Shown: piece by piece, positions 28,398 through 38,292 of the stretch
Layout: each line of letters starts with the position of its first letter
Position numbering within the stretch: the stretch's first letter is position 1
Assembly: GCA_963805445.1 (NCBI GenBank)
Contig: CAWDUI010000055.1
Location: forward strand, 186,001 to 250,000
Direction of reading: 5' to 3'
Origin: JAENVT01 sp963805445
GTDB taxonomy: Bacteria > Actinomycetota > Acidimicrobiia > Acidimicrobiales > Ilumatobacteraceae
DNA: 64,000 bases
The notes under the pieces: model-generated
Databases searched by the model: none
Told to the model about the DNA's origin: nothing
The model's input: only the letters and a program-made list of their open reading frames with translations
Position numbers and translations under genes: made by a program

Positions 28398-31300
28398 ATG
28401 TGGCGGCGGATAGGCGGAGCATTCTTGGCATTGGCGTGTGCGGGCGCCGGTCGCGCTGACCGACGAAGGCCCGACGGCCTTGGCCGTCCGCGGGCCGAAC
28501 GTGGTCATCAATGAACTGATGGTCAACCCGCAGCGCGTGTACGACTCGCGCGGAGAGTGGATCGAGCTGTTCAACGCCGGCGACGAGGAAGCCAATCTGC
28601 TCGGTTGGACGCTGTCCGATGATGTGCACGACCGAGTGGTGCTGCCTTCGATCGACATCGCGCCCGGGCAGTATCTGGTACTTGGCCCGCGACGCGGACA
28701 CGTTCGCCAACGGTGGCGCCTCGCCGCGATTCGTCTACGGCAACTCGATCGTGCTCAACGAGAAGAACGACCGGCTGATCCTGCGCGATGCGGAGTGCGA
28801 CCGAGCGGGACCGTGTCGACTGGAGCACCGGCTTCACGGTGCCGGAAGGCGCCAGCATGTCGTTGTCGGACCCCAACGTCGACAACAACATCGGCGCCAA
28901 CTGGTGCGCCGCGGTGTCGGTCATGCGCCGCGGCGACCTCGGCAGCCCCGGCGCCCCGAACCGCTGCACTCCGTCGACCACAGCACCTGGTGATCACCGA
29001 GATCATGCAGAACCCGAGGCTGACGGCCGACGATCGCGGCGAGTACTTCGAGGTCTACAACCCCGACGATCAGCCGGTCGACATGAACGGGCTTCACGGT
29101 CAAGGACGACGACTACGACAGCTTCACGGTGACGAGCTCGGTCGTCGTTGCCGCCAAGGGCTACGCAGTCTTCGCCAGCAAGCCGACCGGGAACGGCGGC
29201 TTGAAGCCCGACTACTCGTACGGCAGCGGCATGGTCCTGCAGAACGACACCGATGAACTGGTGATCGCCGACCGCGACCTCGTGCAGATCGACCGCGTGC
29301 GCTGGGACAACGGCAAGACCTTCCCCGACCCCGACGGCGCGTCGATGTCACTCAGCGACCCCAGCCTCGACAACAGCGTCGGTGCAAACTGGTGCGAATC
29401 GACCGTGCCATGGGCGGCCGGCGACCGCGGCAGCCCAGGAGCCGCATCGTGGTGTCTCGCCCCCGATCAGCAACCCATCGTGATCACCGAGGTGATGTTC
29501 GATCCCGAGGCATCGTCGACCGAACGCAACGGCGAGTGGTTCGAAGTTGCCAACCTCGGCACTGCACCGGTCGACATGTCGGGGTGGACGATCGTCGGCG
29601 GCGATCTCAAGACGCACGTCATCACCGGGCTGACCGTCGTGGCGCCGGCGCACACGCGGTGCTGGCCGCCAACGGTGACCGCGCACTCAATGGCGGCGTC
29701 AACGCCACCTACGTGTACGGCACCGGCGTCCCGCTGTACAACGCCAAGGGTCGTGTCATCCTCAAGTCAGGGACGGGTGCCATCGTCGACCGTGTCGAGT
29801 GGAGCGCGGCGGCCGGCTTCCCGATCCCCGTCGGCCGGTCGATCAGCCTCGGTCTCCCTACGTCCGACAACGCACTCGGCGCCAACTGGTGCGAATCAAC
29901 GGTGGCATTCGGCGCCGGCGACCTCGGGACGCCCGGTGAGGACAACTCCTGCGAAGGGCCGCCGGGGCCACCCGCGGTCGTGATCAGCGAAGTGATGCGC
30001 AACCCCGCTGTCGTCAGCGACAGCAACGGCGAGTGGTTCGAGGTGCACAACACCACATCGGCTCCGGTGGACATGGCTGGGTGGACGCTGACCGACGGCG
30101 CTTCCGATCACCATGTGATCAAGGGATCGCTCGTGGTACCCGCAGACGGGTACCTGGTGCTGGGTCGCGACACCGACATCGAGCGCAACGGTGGCGCGCC
30201 GGTGGCGTACTCGTACGGGAATGCCTTCGTGCTCAGCAACGGCAACGACGCCATCATCGTCAGCGATCAATACGGTCAGCGCGTCGACGAGATGCACTGG
30301 ACGTCGACCGACGATCCACGGCCCAATGGTGCATCGATCGCACTGCTCGACGGACGCTGGTGCGAGAGTGGACCACAGTTCGGTGAAGGCGATCGTGGTA
30401 CTCCCGGCGCAGCGAACGACTGCACGCAGCGGCCGCACCCCGACGTCGTCATCAACGAAGTGCACATCGACCCCGCAGCGCTCAGCGACACGGTTGCCGA
30501 GTGGTTCGAGCTGTACAACGCCGGCACGGAGGTCGTCGACCTCAACGGCTGGGTGCTGCGCGACGACGACTACGACTCGTTCAAGATCAACGCCGACCAT
30601 CCGTTGCTGGTGGCCCCCGGCGCCACCTTCGTGCTCGGGCGCGACACGGCAGCGCTCAACGGGGGAGCACCGGTCGACTACGTGTACGGCTCGAGGTTCC
30701 CGTTGGTGGAGAACGCCGACGAGATCAACCTCTACGACGCTGCACTCGTGCCGGTCGACCGGGTTGCGTGGACCCCGGATCGCCAGCTCCCGTACGCCGT
30801 CGGCGCCTCGGCCGCGCTTCGTTCGGCCGGGCTCGACAACTCGGTGCCGGCCAACTGGTGCACGTCGGTGACGACGTACGGCTCGCTCGGCGAGCGGGGC
30901 ACGCCAGGCGCGGCCAACGTGTGCGAGATCGTCGACCCGACCGAGGCGACGACCACCACCACCACCAGCGCGGCGACGACCTCGACGACGACCACGAGCA
31001 CCGAACCGGCGACAACCACGCCGACCACCACGTCCACGCTGCCGACGACGACCGCATCGACCACCACAACGACCACCACCACGACCACGGTTGCGACACC
31101 GACGTTGTCGGGCCCCACCATCTTGTCGCTGTTCGGCGGATCCCAGGGCGACGGACTGCAGATGTCGGGCAGCAAGATCAAAATCACGGGCGACGTACGC
31201 AGCAATGGCGACGTGATGATCTCTGGCAGCTCGATCGCGGTGTCGGGCACGATCTCGTACGGCGGCACGGGCAACATCGGCCACGGCGTCACCAGTGCCG

Positions 31301-31764
31301 GCGTGGTGCGCAGCACAACGCCGGTCGCCGCCGGTCTGCCGTGGACGATCGGCGACTTCGCTCCCGGCGGCCGCTATTCCACCAGCGCCGGATACGTGTC
31401 GCACCACGACAGCATCGTCATCAGCACGGGCGGCCTGACCCCCGGCATCCACTACGTCGCCGGCGACGTCACGATCTCGCAGTCGGCGCCGGCACTGACC
31501 GGAGTCACGATCGTTGCCACCGGACGGATCACGATCAGTGGCAGCAGCACGATGAGCCCTGCCGCATCCGGATTGCCCACACTGCTCTCCGGCGCCGGCT
31601 CGTACTGGACGAACGCCATCCAGATCTCCGGTAGCAACGTGACGTGGACCGGCGTGATCGCTGCTCCCGGTGGTGGCATCCAGATCAGCAGCTCGTCCAT
31701 CAGCGGCGGCCGCCTGGTTGCCGGCAACGTCCAGCTGTCGGGCTCCAACATCACGCTCGGCTGA
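28398..31764 (+). CDS. Large secreted protein with five lamin-tail domains, Thr-rich linker and beta-solenoid-like tail (many frameshifts)
   Basis: The signal peptide MWRRIGGAFLALACAGAG begins at ATG 28398. Five repeats of about 160 residues follow, starting near 28,500, 28,986, 29,477, 29,977 and 30,445; each opens with a VVINE(V/L)M-like strand, then GEWFEVxN and DMxGWTL, the lamin-tail (LTD) fold, and closes with GANWCES...GDxGTPG. A Thr-rich linker spans about 30,945-31,095. The last 220 residues repeat ISGSS-like turns (KIKITGDVRSNGDVMISGSS) that suggest a beta-solenoid. Frames change near 28,435, 28,690, 28,795, 28,985, 29,090 and 29,655; from there to the end the frame is clean. The joined product has about 1,120 residues. 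Surface attachment or matrix role is inferred. Confidence 0.8.
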
Positions 31765-31825
31765 GTTTCGGTCGACCGTGGGTCGGAGGGTCGGGACTCG
31801 TTAGGGACCGAATTAGCATGGCCGG

Positions 31826-33112
31826 ATGACCTCGTCTCCGGTCGACCTCGACCTCGGCCCCGACGACGCCGACATCACCGATCCCGACACCTACCTCACT
31901 GGCGTCCCGCACGCCACGTTCGAGCGCTTGCGCGATCACGACCCCGTCAGCTGGTGGCCCGAGCACGACGGCGGCAAGGGGTTCTGGGCCGTCACCCGGT
32001 ACGACGACCTCTTGCACGTCAGCCGCAACGTCGACACGTTCTCCAGCGCACAGGGCATCACCCTGGAGGAGATGGATCTCGACGACTTCGAGGCCCGCCG
32101 CAACATGCTCGAATACGACCCGCCGCAGCACACCCGGTACCGGCGCCTGGTGTCGAAGCCGTTCAGCCGCCGCGAGGTCTACGCCTACGAGAACGGCATC
32201 CGCCTCCTGGCCCGCGCTGTCGTCGACGAAGCCCTGGCCGGCGGCGCCAAGTTCGACTTCGTCGAGCGGATCGCCAAGCAACTGCCCATGCGCATGCTCG
32301 GTGCGCTGCTCGGCGTGCCCGAGCAGGACGGCGATTGGTTGGTGGAGCGCGGCGACGCATTGCTGGGCAACTTCGACCCGGAGTTCACACAACATCCGGT
32401 CGGACTCACCGACACCGACGAGTTCAAGTCGATCCCGTTCCGGTCACCAGCCGCTCTCGACCTCTACCGCTACGCGGAGCGCCAGGCCGAGCAACGCCGC
32501 GCGACACCGACCGACGATGTCATCAGCGACATCTTGGCGCCGACGATCGACGGCGATCGGTTGACCGAACGCGAGTTCAAGAACTTCTTCGTGCTGTTGG
32601 TCAGCGCCGGCAACGACACGACCCGCTACACGATGGCCGCCGGGATGAAGGCGTTGATCGAGCATCCCGATCAGATGGCGGAGCTGCGCGATTCGGTCGT
32701 TCGGGGCGAGACCGACCTGATCGACTCGGCGGTCGAAGAGGTGCTGCGGTGGGGCACCGTGACCATGCACTTCCGACGCACTGCGACGACCGATGTCGAG
32801 GTCCGCAACCGGTCGATCCGACGCGGCGACAAGGTCGTCATCTGGTTCAACTCGGCAGACTTCGACGCGCGCCAGTTCCCCGACCCGTACACCTTCGACA
32901 TCCACCGATCCCCCAACGAGCACGTCGCCTTCGGGCGGATGAGCCCGCACCTGTGCCTCGGCGCGCAGCTGGCGCGCATGGAGTTGAAGGTGGTGTTCGA
33001 GGAACTGCTGCCCAGGATCAGCGATGCTCGCGTGAACGGACCCGTCGAACGGTTGCGTTCGAACTTCATCAGCGGCATCAAGCGCCTGCCGATCTCGGTG
33101 ACCGCAGCATGA
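31826..33112 (+). CDS. Cytochrome P450
   Basis: A 428-residue P450. The I-helix reads LVSAGNDTTRY with the acid-Thr pair for oxygen activation, the ExxR motif is EEVLR, and the heme loop is FGRMSPHLCLGAQLARME with the proximal Cys377. The spacing (one residue longer than FGxGxHxCxG) is that of CYP124/125/142-like enzymes that hydroxylate sterol side chains or branched lipids, but the usual glycines are replaced by Arg, Met and Ser. The substrate is not known. No ferredoxin gene is adjacent. It overlaps the next gene by four bases (ATGA). Confidence 0.9.
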   Translation: MTSSPVDLDLGPDDADITDPDTYLTGVPHATFERLRDHDPVSWWPEHDGGKGFWAVTRYDDLLHVSRNVDTFSSAQGITLEEMDLDDFEARRNMLEYDPPQHTRYRRLVSKPFSRREVYAYENGIRLLARAVVDEALAGGAKFDFVERIAKQLPMRMLGALLGVPEQDGDWLVERGDALLGNFDPEFTQHPVGLTDTDEFKSIPFRSPAALDLYRYAERQAEQRRATPTDDVISDILAPTIDGDRLTEREFKNFFVLLVSAGNDTTRYTMAAGMKALIEHPDQMAELRDSVVRGETDLIDSAVEEVLRWGTVTMHFRRTATTDVEVRNRSIRRGDKVVIWFNSADFDARQFPDPYTFDIHRSPNEHVAFGRMSPHLCLGAQLARMELKVVFEELLPRISDARVNGPVERLRSNFISGIKRLPISVTAA

Positions 33113-33882
33113 GCCGGCGTCCACTGATCGGCCTGTCGGGGCGCCGCTGGCCAGTTGAGCGAGTGCCGCACCTGCCACAGGCCCTGCGGGGCGAGGAGGT
33201 CGATCTGCATCTCAGCGAGTACCCGAAGGGCATCGCTGCCGTCGGCGGGCTCCCGGTCCAGTTGACTCGCGATGCCGATCCGGTCGACATGGTGGATCGT
33301 CTCGACGGACTGGTGATGACCGGCGGCGCGGACCCCGATCCATCGCTGTACGGCGAGCAACCACATCCAGAGCTCGGCGAGATCGAGCCGGGCCGCGACG
33401 CCTGGGAACTGTCGTTGATCCGCGCCGCCCTCGATCGGCACATGCCGATGCTGTGCGTCTGTCGCGGTGCTCAGCTGTTGAACATCGCACTCGGGGGCAC
33501 GCTGGTGCAACACCTCGACGAGGCCGACACGCACGCGCTGTGGACGACGTCGCGCACCGATCGCTGCCATGTCGTGCAGGTCACGGCCGGCAGCAGGCTG
33601 GAGTCGCTGTACGGGACGGACATCGCCACCAACAGCCTGCATCACCAGGCCGTCGGGCGACCCGGCAGCGGTGTGATCGTGACCGGCACCGCCGAAGATG
33701 GTGTGATCGAAGGCTTCGAGCTCGCCGGTCGACCCGAGGTGCTGGCCGTGCAATGGCACCCGGAGATGCTCGCCGAGCAACCCGACCCGGCGTTTGCCTG
33801 GCTGGTCGACGAGGCCCGCCGCTTCGGTGATGACCGGTCAGAGATCGATCGCCTCGATGGTGCGCAGGATCGTGCGCAGTGA
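33109..33882 (+). CDS. Class I glutamine-amidotransferase-like hydrolase (PuuD family)
   Basis: A 257-residue protein with GLVMTGGADPDPSLYGE, the nucleophile Cys118 in LCVCRGAQLLNIALGG, and VQWHPEM with the His-Glu pair. This is the pattern of gamma-glutamyl-gamma-aminobutyrate hydrolases and related peptidase C26 enzymes that cut gamma-glutamyl amides. It is translationally coupled to the P450 gene. The combination suggests detoxification or breakdown of a gamma-glutamyl-tagged compound; that is inference. Its 3' end overlaps the convergent MarR gene by 45 bases. Confidence 0.87.
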   Translation: MSRRPLIGLSGRRWPVERVPHLPQALRGEEVDLHLSEYPKGIAAVGGLPVQLTRDADPVDMVDRLDGLVMTGGADPDPSLYGEQPHPELGEIEPGRDAWELSLIRAALDRHMPMLCVCRGAQLLNIALGGTLVQHLDEADTHALWTTSRTDRCHVVQVTAGSRLESLYGTDIATNSLHHQAVGRPGSGVIVTGTAEDGVIEGFELAGRPEVLAVQWHPEMLAEQPDPAFAWLVDEARRFGDDRSEIDRLDGAQDRAQ

Positions 33883-34359
33883 CCGCGCCAGGTCGTCGCG
33901 TTCGGTCTCGGTGAGGGCCTGGGTCACCAACGACTCGTGTCGGTTGAACGCCGGCATGACATCGCCGACGACGCTGCGCCCGCGTGAGGTGAGTGACACG
34001 AGGATCCGCCGGCCGTCGACGCGATCGCCCTTGCGGCGCAACAGGCCGCGGCCCTCGAGCGTCTTCATCACTCCGGTCAGCGTCGCCGCAGTCACGCCCG
34101 CCTCGGCGGCCAGCGATCGGGCATCCATGTCGCCCCACACCCGCAGAACGAACAACGTGGTGAACGCGCTCCACGACAGTCCGTGTTGGGCGAGCACACC
34201 GTTCTCCATGTGGTTGCGCACGGCAGTGGCGGCGCGGAAGATGTTGGAGACCGCGGCAAGTGATTGCAGGTCGAGATCGAGGTCGCTGAACGCCGCGCCA
34301 ACGTCGCGCTCCGCCCGCACCAGATCGCGGTCGTCGTCGCTGGCGAACAACAGCGGCAT
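33838..34359 (-). CDS. MarR-family transcriptional regulator
   Basis: A 173-residue winged-helix regulator. The DNA-binding part reads LAAEAGVTAATLTGVMKTLEGRGLLRR followed by the wing DGRRILVSLTSRG, and the flanking helices form the dimer interface. It starts on the last base of the acyltransferase stop codon, so it is the second gene of that operon. It may control the acyltransferase or the convergent P450 genes. No operator was assigned. Confidence 0.87.
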   Translation of the reverse strand: MPLLFASDDDRDLVRAERDVGAAFSDLDLDLQSLAAVSNIFRAATAVRNHMENGVLAQHGLSWSAFTTLFVLRVWGDMDARSLAAEAGVTAATLTGVMKTLEGRGLLRRKGDRVDGRRILVSLTSRGRSVVGDVMPAFNRHESLVTQALTETERDDLARSLRTILRTIEAIDL

Positions 34360-35135
34360 CAGCCGGCCTTCATCAACGCCAGTTCGTCGGCAATCGCTGT
34401 GCGCACGCGATCGCGGAGCGCCGAGACGTCGTCGAGCGTCAGGCCGGTCGTCTCGATGGGCTCCATCACCCGGACTTCGGCGTCGGTGATGCCGAATCGC
34501 CAGTCACCTTTCTGCAAGGCGGGGAACGTGCCGTCGAGCACCAGGGGCAAGATCGGTGTGCCGGTCTCGATCGCCAGGCGGAAGGCGCCGTCTTTGAACT
34601 TTCGCAACTCACCGTCCTGGCTGCGCGTGCCCTCCGGGAAGATCATCACGCTGACACGCTTCGACAACCGGTCCTTGCACGAATCCATTGCCGCCACGAT
34701 CGAGTCGCGTTGACCGCGCACGAGCTTGATGTCGCCAGCCATCTGCATCAGCCAGCCGACGAGCGGGTACTTGAAGAAGTCGGCCTTCGACAGCCACTTC
34801 ATCTCCCACGGCAACTGCGAGATCAGCAAGATGTCGACGAAGCTCTGGTGGTTGGCAACAACGACGTACGGCCGCCGCGGATCGCGGATCTCGACGCCCG
34901 AGGTGTGGAACCGCCAGAGCGGATTCACCCACTGGTGCACGACGGTCAGTTTGCGGAACAGGAACCCAGCGGCGTAGCGGCCCTTGTCGAACGGTGCCGT
35001 CACGAGGCGGACCACGGCGACCAGCGGGACCCAGATGATGATGATCACCCCGAGCATCAACCACGCCCACAACGACAGCACCGTTCGAATGACCCGATTC
35101 CCGAGCAGGCGATGCCGAATGGTGCGAGCGGCCAT
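34359..35135 (-). CDS. 1-acyl-sn-glycerol-3-phosphate acyltransferase (PlsC family)
   Basis: A 258-residue membrane-associated acyltransferase. From ATG 35135 there is an N-terminal hydrophobic segment (TVLSLWAWLMLGVIIIIWVP), the catalytic NHQSFVD box, GDIKLVRGQRDS, and FPEGTRSQDGELRKFKDG for glycerol-phosphate binding. It should place the second acyl chain on lysophosphatidic acid. ATG 35135 was chosen; an open frame continues upstream to 35276 but without recognisable sequence. It is divergent from the metalloprotease lipoprotein with 49 bases between starts. Confidence 0.88.
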   Translation of the reverse strand: MAARTIRHRLLGNRVIRTVLSLWAWLMLGVIIIIWVPLVAVVRLVTAPFDKGRYAAGFLFRKLTVVHQWVNPLWRFHTSGVEIRDPRRPYVVVANHQSFVDILLISQLPWEMKWLSKADFFKYPLVGWLMQMAGDIKLVRGQRDSIVAAMDSCKDRLSKRVSVMIFPEGTRSQDGELRKFKDGAFRLAIETGTPILPLVLDGTFPALQKGDWRFGITDAEVRVMEPIETTGLTLDDVSALRDRVRTAIADELALMKAG

Positions 35136-35184
35136 GCGCACATCGTGGCATGGATCCGAGGCGGCGCGCACATAGCCTCTCGAC

Positions 35185-36295
35185 GTGCGACGCACATGGT
35201 TGGTCGGCCTGATGTTGCTGGCGGCGGCATGCGGCCACTCGTCGGTCGCGCTGCCACCGGCGGTGCAGGCGGTCATCGATGCCGGCCAACGATCAAGATG
35301 GATGACGAACGGAGATGACCCGTGGAACGTGGTGGTGTGCCACGTGCCCGCCGACTCGCAATCGGTTGTCTACGGGGGGCTGCCGTTGCGACTCCCATTG
35401 GATGCCGACGCGCTCGCCGCGGTGCTCGACGCGAAGGTGAGCGCCTACTTCGACACGTTGTCCCACGGCGCGTACCGCCCGCACTTTCGCGGCGCGGGCG
35501 AGGTCACCATTGCTGCAACGGACGAGCCACAGGCGTGTGTCGACGAGGCGCTGGCCTTGGCGGGCGGCGATGCGCACGGTGTGATCGCCATCGCCGATGC
35601 CGAGCACATCGCCACGCAACCCGGAGGCTTCGCCAATCCCGGCAGCGATTGCGGTAGCCCGCCGTGCTTCGCTTCGGTGACCCGTCGATCGGCGTACGTC
35701 GGCGCGTCCGACTTCAGCCCCGATTGGGGCGACCGGCCGCCGATGGACCTCATCGAGCACGAGATCGGTCACGCGCTCGGCTGGCCTCACAGCGGTTATG
35801 ACCCGGCATTGGCGGAACCGCACGACAGCGCCCTCGACGTGATGAGCAACAGCGCCGCACCACGAGACGTGCACCCCGATCGGCGCGATGGACCCGGCAC
35901 GCTGGCCATCAACCTCCTGTCGGTGGGGTGGCTGCCGCCATCGGCGGTCGCGGTCGTGCCGGCGTCGGGCGACACAGTGCTCCTCGCGCCGTCCGGCGGC
36001 ACGTCGGGCACGCGGTTGGCAGTTGTCGCGCTCGATGACCACCGGTTCATCACGATGGAGGTGCTGACTGCAGACGGGTTCGACGATCACCTCCCGGCAA
36101 GCGGGGTCGCCGTGCATCTGATCGACGGCAGCGGCCCGAGCCAGAACGCAGACACCGCTGGTCGGCCTGGCGCCGTACGACGAACTCGTCGCTCCGGGAC
36201 AGACGTTCACCGCCGACGGCTGGAGCGTGGCCGTGGCCGCCGATTGGCGGGCGACCATACAACCCGTCGGCGGCGGGCCTACTGTGAGCGACTGA
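35185..36295 (+). CDS. Lipoprotein with metzincin-type zinc metallopeptidase motif (frameshifted near the end)
   Basis: GTG start; the leader WLVGLMLLAAACGHSS has a lipobox (LAAAC), so it is probably lipid-anchored outside the cell. HEIGHALGWPH (His192, His196, His202) is the extended HExxHxxGxxH zinc site and DVMSNSA is a likely Met-turn, which together define metzincins. A frame change near 36,150 is needed to read the natural end (TPLVGLAPYDELVAPGQTF to QPVGGGPTVSD), stopping at TGA 36293-36295. Length is about 370 residues. The substrate is unknown. The cytidine deaminase start overlaps its stop. Confidence 0.78.
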
Positions 36296-36708
36296 TGTCG
36301 AGCGACGTAGACGAGATGCTGGCGGCGGCCAAGGCCGTGCAGGCCCAGGCATACGCACCCTATTCACACTTTCGCGTCGGCGCCGCGGTGCGGACTGCAA
36401 GTGGACGGTTGTTCTCCGGGTGCAACGTCGAGAACGCCGCCTACCCGCAGGGCTCGTGCGCAGAGGCCGGCGCCATCTCCGCCATGGTGGCCGCCGGCGA
36501 GCACGAGATCGTCGCCGTCCTGACCGTGTGCGACGGCGAGGCGATCGGCACGTGCTGTGGCGGGTGCCGCCAGCGCATACGCGAGTTCGCCAGCGGCAAC
36601 ACCCCCATCTACGCGGCGGGCCCGGACGGGGTGCGAGCAACGTTCACGTTGGACGAACTGCTTCCGCACTCGTTCGGTCCGGAGCACCTCACGGAGTTTC
36701 ACCAGTGA
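36295..36708 (+). CDS. cdd: Cytidine deaminase
   Basis: A 137-residue homotetrameric-type enzyme that deaminates cytidine and deoxycytidine. YSHFRVGAAV and GCNVENAAYPQGSCAEAGAI contain the zinc Cys and the catalytic Glu; GTCCGGCRQRIREFA gives the other two zinc Cys residues, with Cys in place of the usual Pro before CGxC. ATG 36295 overlaps the previous stop (TGATG). An earlier open frame in phase belongs to the lipoprotein before its frameshift. Confidence 0.92.
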   Translation: MSSDVDEMLAAAKAVQAQAYAPYSHFRVGAAVRTASGRLFSGCNVENAAYPQGSCAEAGAISAMVAAGEHEIVAVLTVCDGEAIGTCCGGCRQRIREFASGNTPIYAAGPDGVRATFTLDELLPHSFGPEHLTEFHQ

Positions 36709-36723
36709 TCGAGCGGAGAGACC

Positions 36724-37084
36724 ATGACCCGGACCAAACTGCGCGCTCGCCATCGCGGGTGCGCTCGTGATGGCATTGACGGCCGCAGGGTGCAGCAGTA
36801 GCAGCAAGAGCAGTTCGACCAACGCACCGTCGGCGACCGCGGCGGCTGGTACCGGGGTGACGATCTCCGGTTTCGCGTTCTCGGCCGCGTCCGTCACCGC
36901 CGGCCAACCATTCACGATCACCAACAGCGACAGCGTCGCCCATACGTTCACCGACGACGGCGGCACGTTCAGCGTGCCGGTTCCCGCCGGCGGCACGGCG
37001 ACATGGACGATCCCCGCGGCGGGCACCTACAAGATCCACTGCAACATCCACTCGTCGATGCACGGCACCATCACCGCCACCTGA
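36724..37084 (+). CDS. Plastocyanin-like cupredoxin lipoprotein (frameshifted in the leader)
   Basis: The leader from ATG 36724 starts MTRTKL and, after a shift near 36,740, continues LAIAGALVMALTAAGC with a clear lipobox. After a Ser/Ala spacer the cupredoxin domain follows: FAFSAASVTAGQPFTITN, the first Cu ligand in SVAHTFTDDGG, and the ligand loop YKIHCNIHSSMHG giving Cys, His and Met of a type-1 copper site. About 120 residues in total. It is probably a membrane-tethered electron carrier outside the cell. The redox partner is not in the window. Confidence 0.85.
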
Positions 37085-37103
37085 ACGACCTACGCTCGCG
37101 GAC

Positions 37104-38283
37104 GTGTCGTCTGCGCGCCTTCCATACCTCACCGCCAAGCTCCAAGGCTTCGGCACCACGATCTTCGCCGAGATGAGCTCCCTCGCCATGTCGACGGGCA
37201 GCGTCAACCTCGGTCAGGGCTTTCCCGACACCGACGGCCCGCGCGAAGTGCTCGATGCCGCAATCGCGGCGATCAGCAGTGGCGTCAACCAGTACCCGCC
37301 GGGCCCTGGCATGGCGGTGTTGCGCGAGGCGATCGCCGCGCACCAACGGCGCTTCTACGGGCTGCGACTACGACGCCGACTCGGAGGTGCTGGTCACCAC
37401 CGGAGCCACCGAGGCGCTGGCCGGCGCACTGATGGGCCTGCTCGACACCGGTGACGAGGTCGTGCTGTTCGAGCCGATGTACGACAGCTATCAGGCCTGC
37501 ATTGCATTGGCAGGCGCCGTGGCCAAGCCGGTCACGCTTCGCCCGCCCGACTACCGCTTCGATCCCGACGAGCTCCGCGCGGCGATCACACCGAAGACCA
37601 AGCTGCTGCTGATCAACAGCCCGCACAACCCGACGGGCCACGTGATGAGCACCGACGAGCTGCAACAGATCGCCGATCTGGCAATCGAGCACGATCTCAT
37701 CGTGATCACCGATGAGGTCTACGAGCATCTCGTGTTCGATGGCGCGGTGCACACCCCGCTGGCCACGTTCCCGGGCATGCGTGAACGCACGCTCGTGATC
37801 TCCAGCGGTGGCAAGACGTTCAACACGACCGGGTGGAAGATCGGGTGGATCTGTGCGCCGCCCGCGTTGCTTGCTGCGGCACGTACCGCCAAGCAGTTCC
37901 TCACCTACGTCAGCGGCGCACCGTTCCAGCCGGCGATCGCCGTCGGTCTCGGTTTGCCGGACTCGTTCTTCACCGAGTTCGCCGCCGACATGCAAGCCAA
38001 GCGCGACCGGCTGCTGCCCGGCCTGCATGCCGCGGGGTTCACCGTCTACCCGACGTTCGGCACGTACTTCGTGACGGTCGACATCCGGCCTGTGCAGCCC
38101 GACGGCGACGGCATGGCGTTCTGTCGCTCGCTGCCCGGTCGCTGCGGGATCGTTGCCATCCCCAACGAGGTGTTCTACGCCAACCGTCACGAAGGCCGGC
38201 ACCTGGTGCGCTTCGCGTTCTGCAAGCGGATGGACGTACTCGACGAGGCGGCCGAGCGGCTGGCAAAGTTGGCCACCGGGTAA
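37104..38283 (+). CDS. Class I PLP aminotransferase (frameshifted)
   Basis: GTG start. The first part has FAEMSSLAMSTGSVNLGQGFPD and QYPPGPGMAVLREAIA; a shift near 37,360 leads to VLVTTGATEALAGALM, NSPHNPTGHVM, ITDEVYEHLVFDG and the PLP lysine in SSGGKTFNTTGWKIGW. Joined length is about 393 residues. The family includes kynurenine/glutamine transaminase K, YbdL and mycobacterial DapC-like enzymes. Since the next gene is an omega-amidase-like nitrilase, a glutamine (or methionine) transaminase reaction producing a 2-oxo-amide is more likely than a role in lysine synthesis. Confidence 0.87.
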
Positions 38284-38292
38284 TCTGCGACC

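Noticed and set aside
29896..31452. 518-codon minus-strand frame opposite the lamin-tail protein
   Set aside because: Consists of Arg/Gly repeats that mirror the Thr-rich linker on the plus strand.
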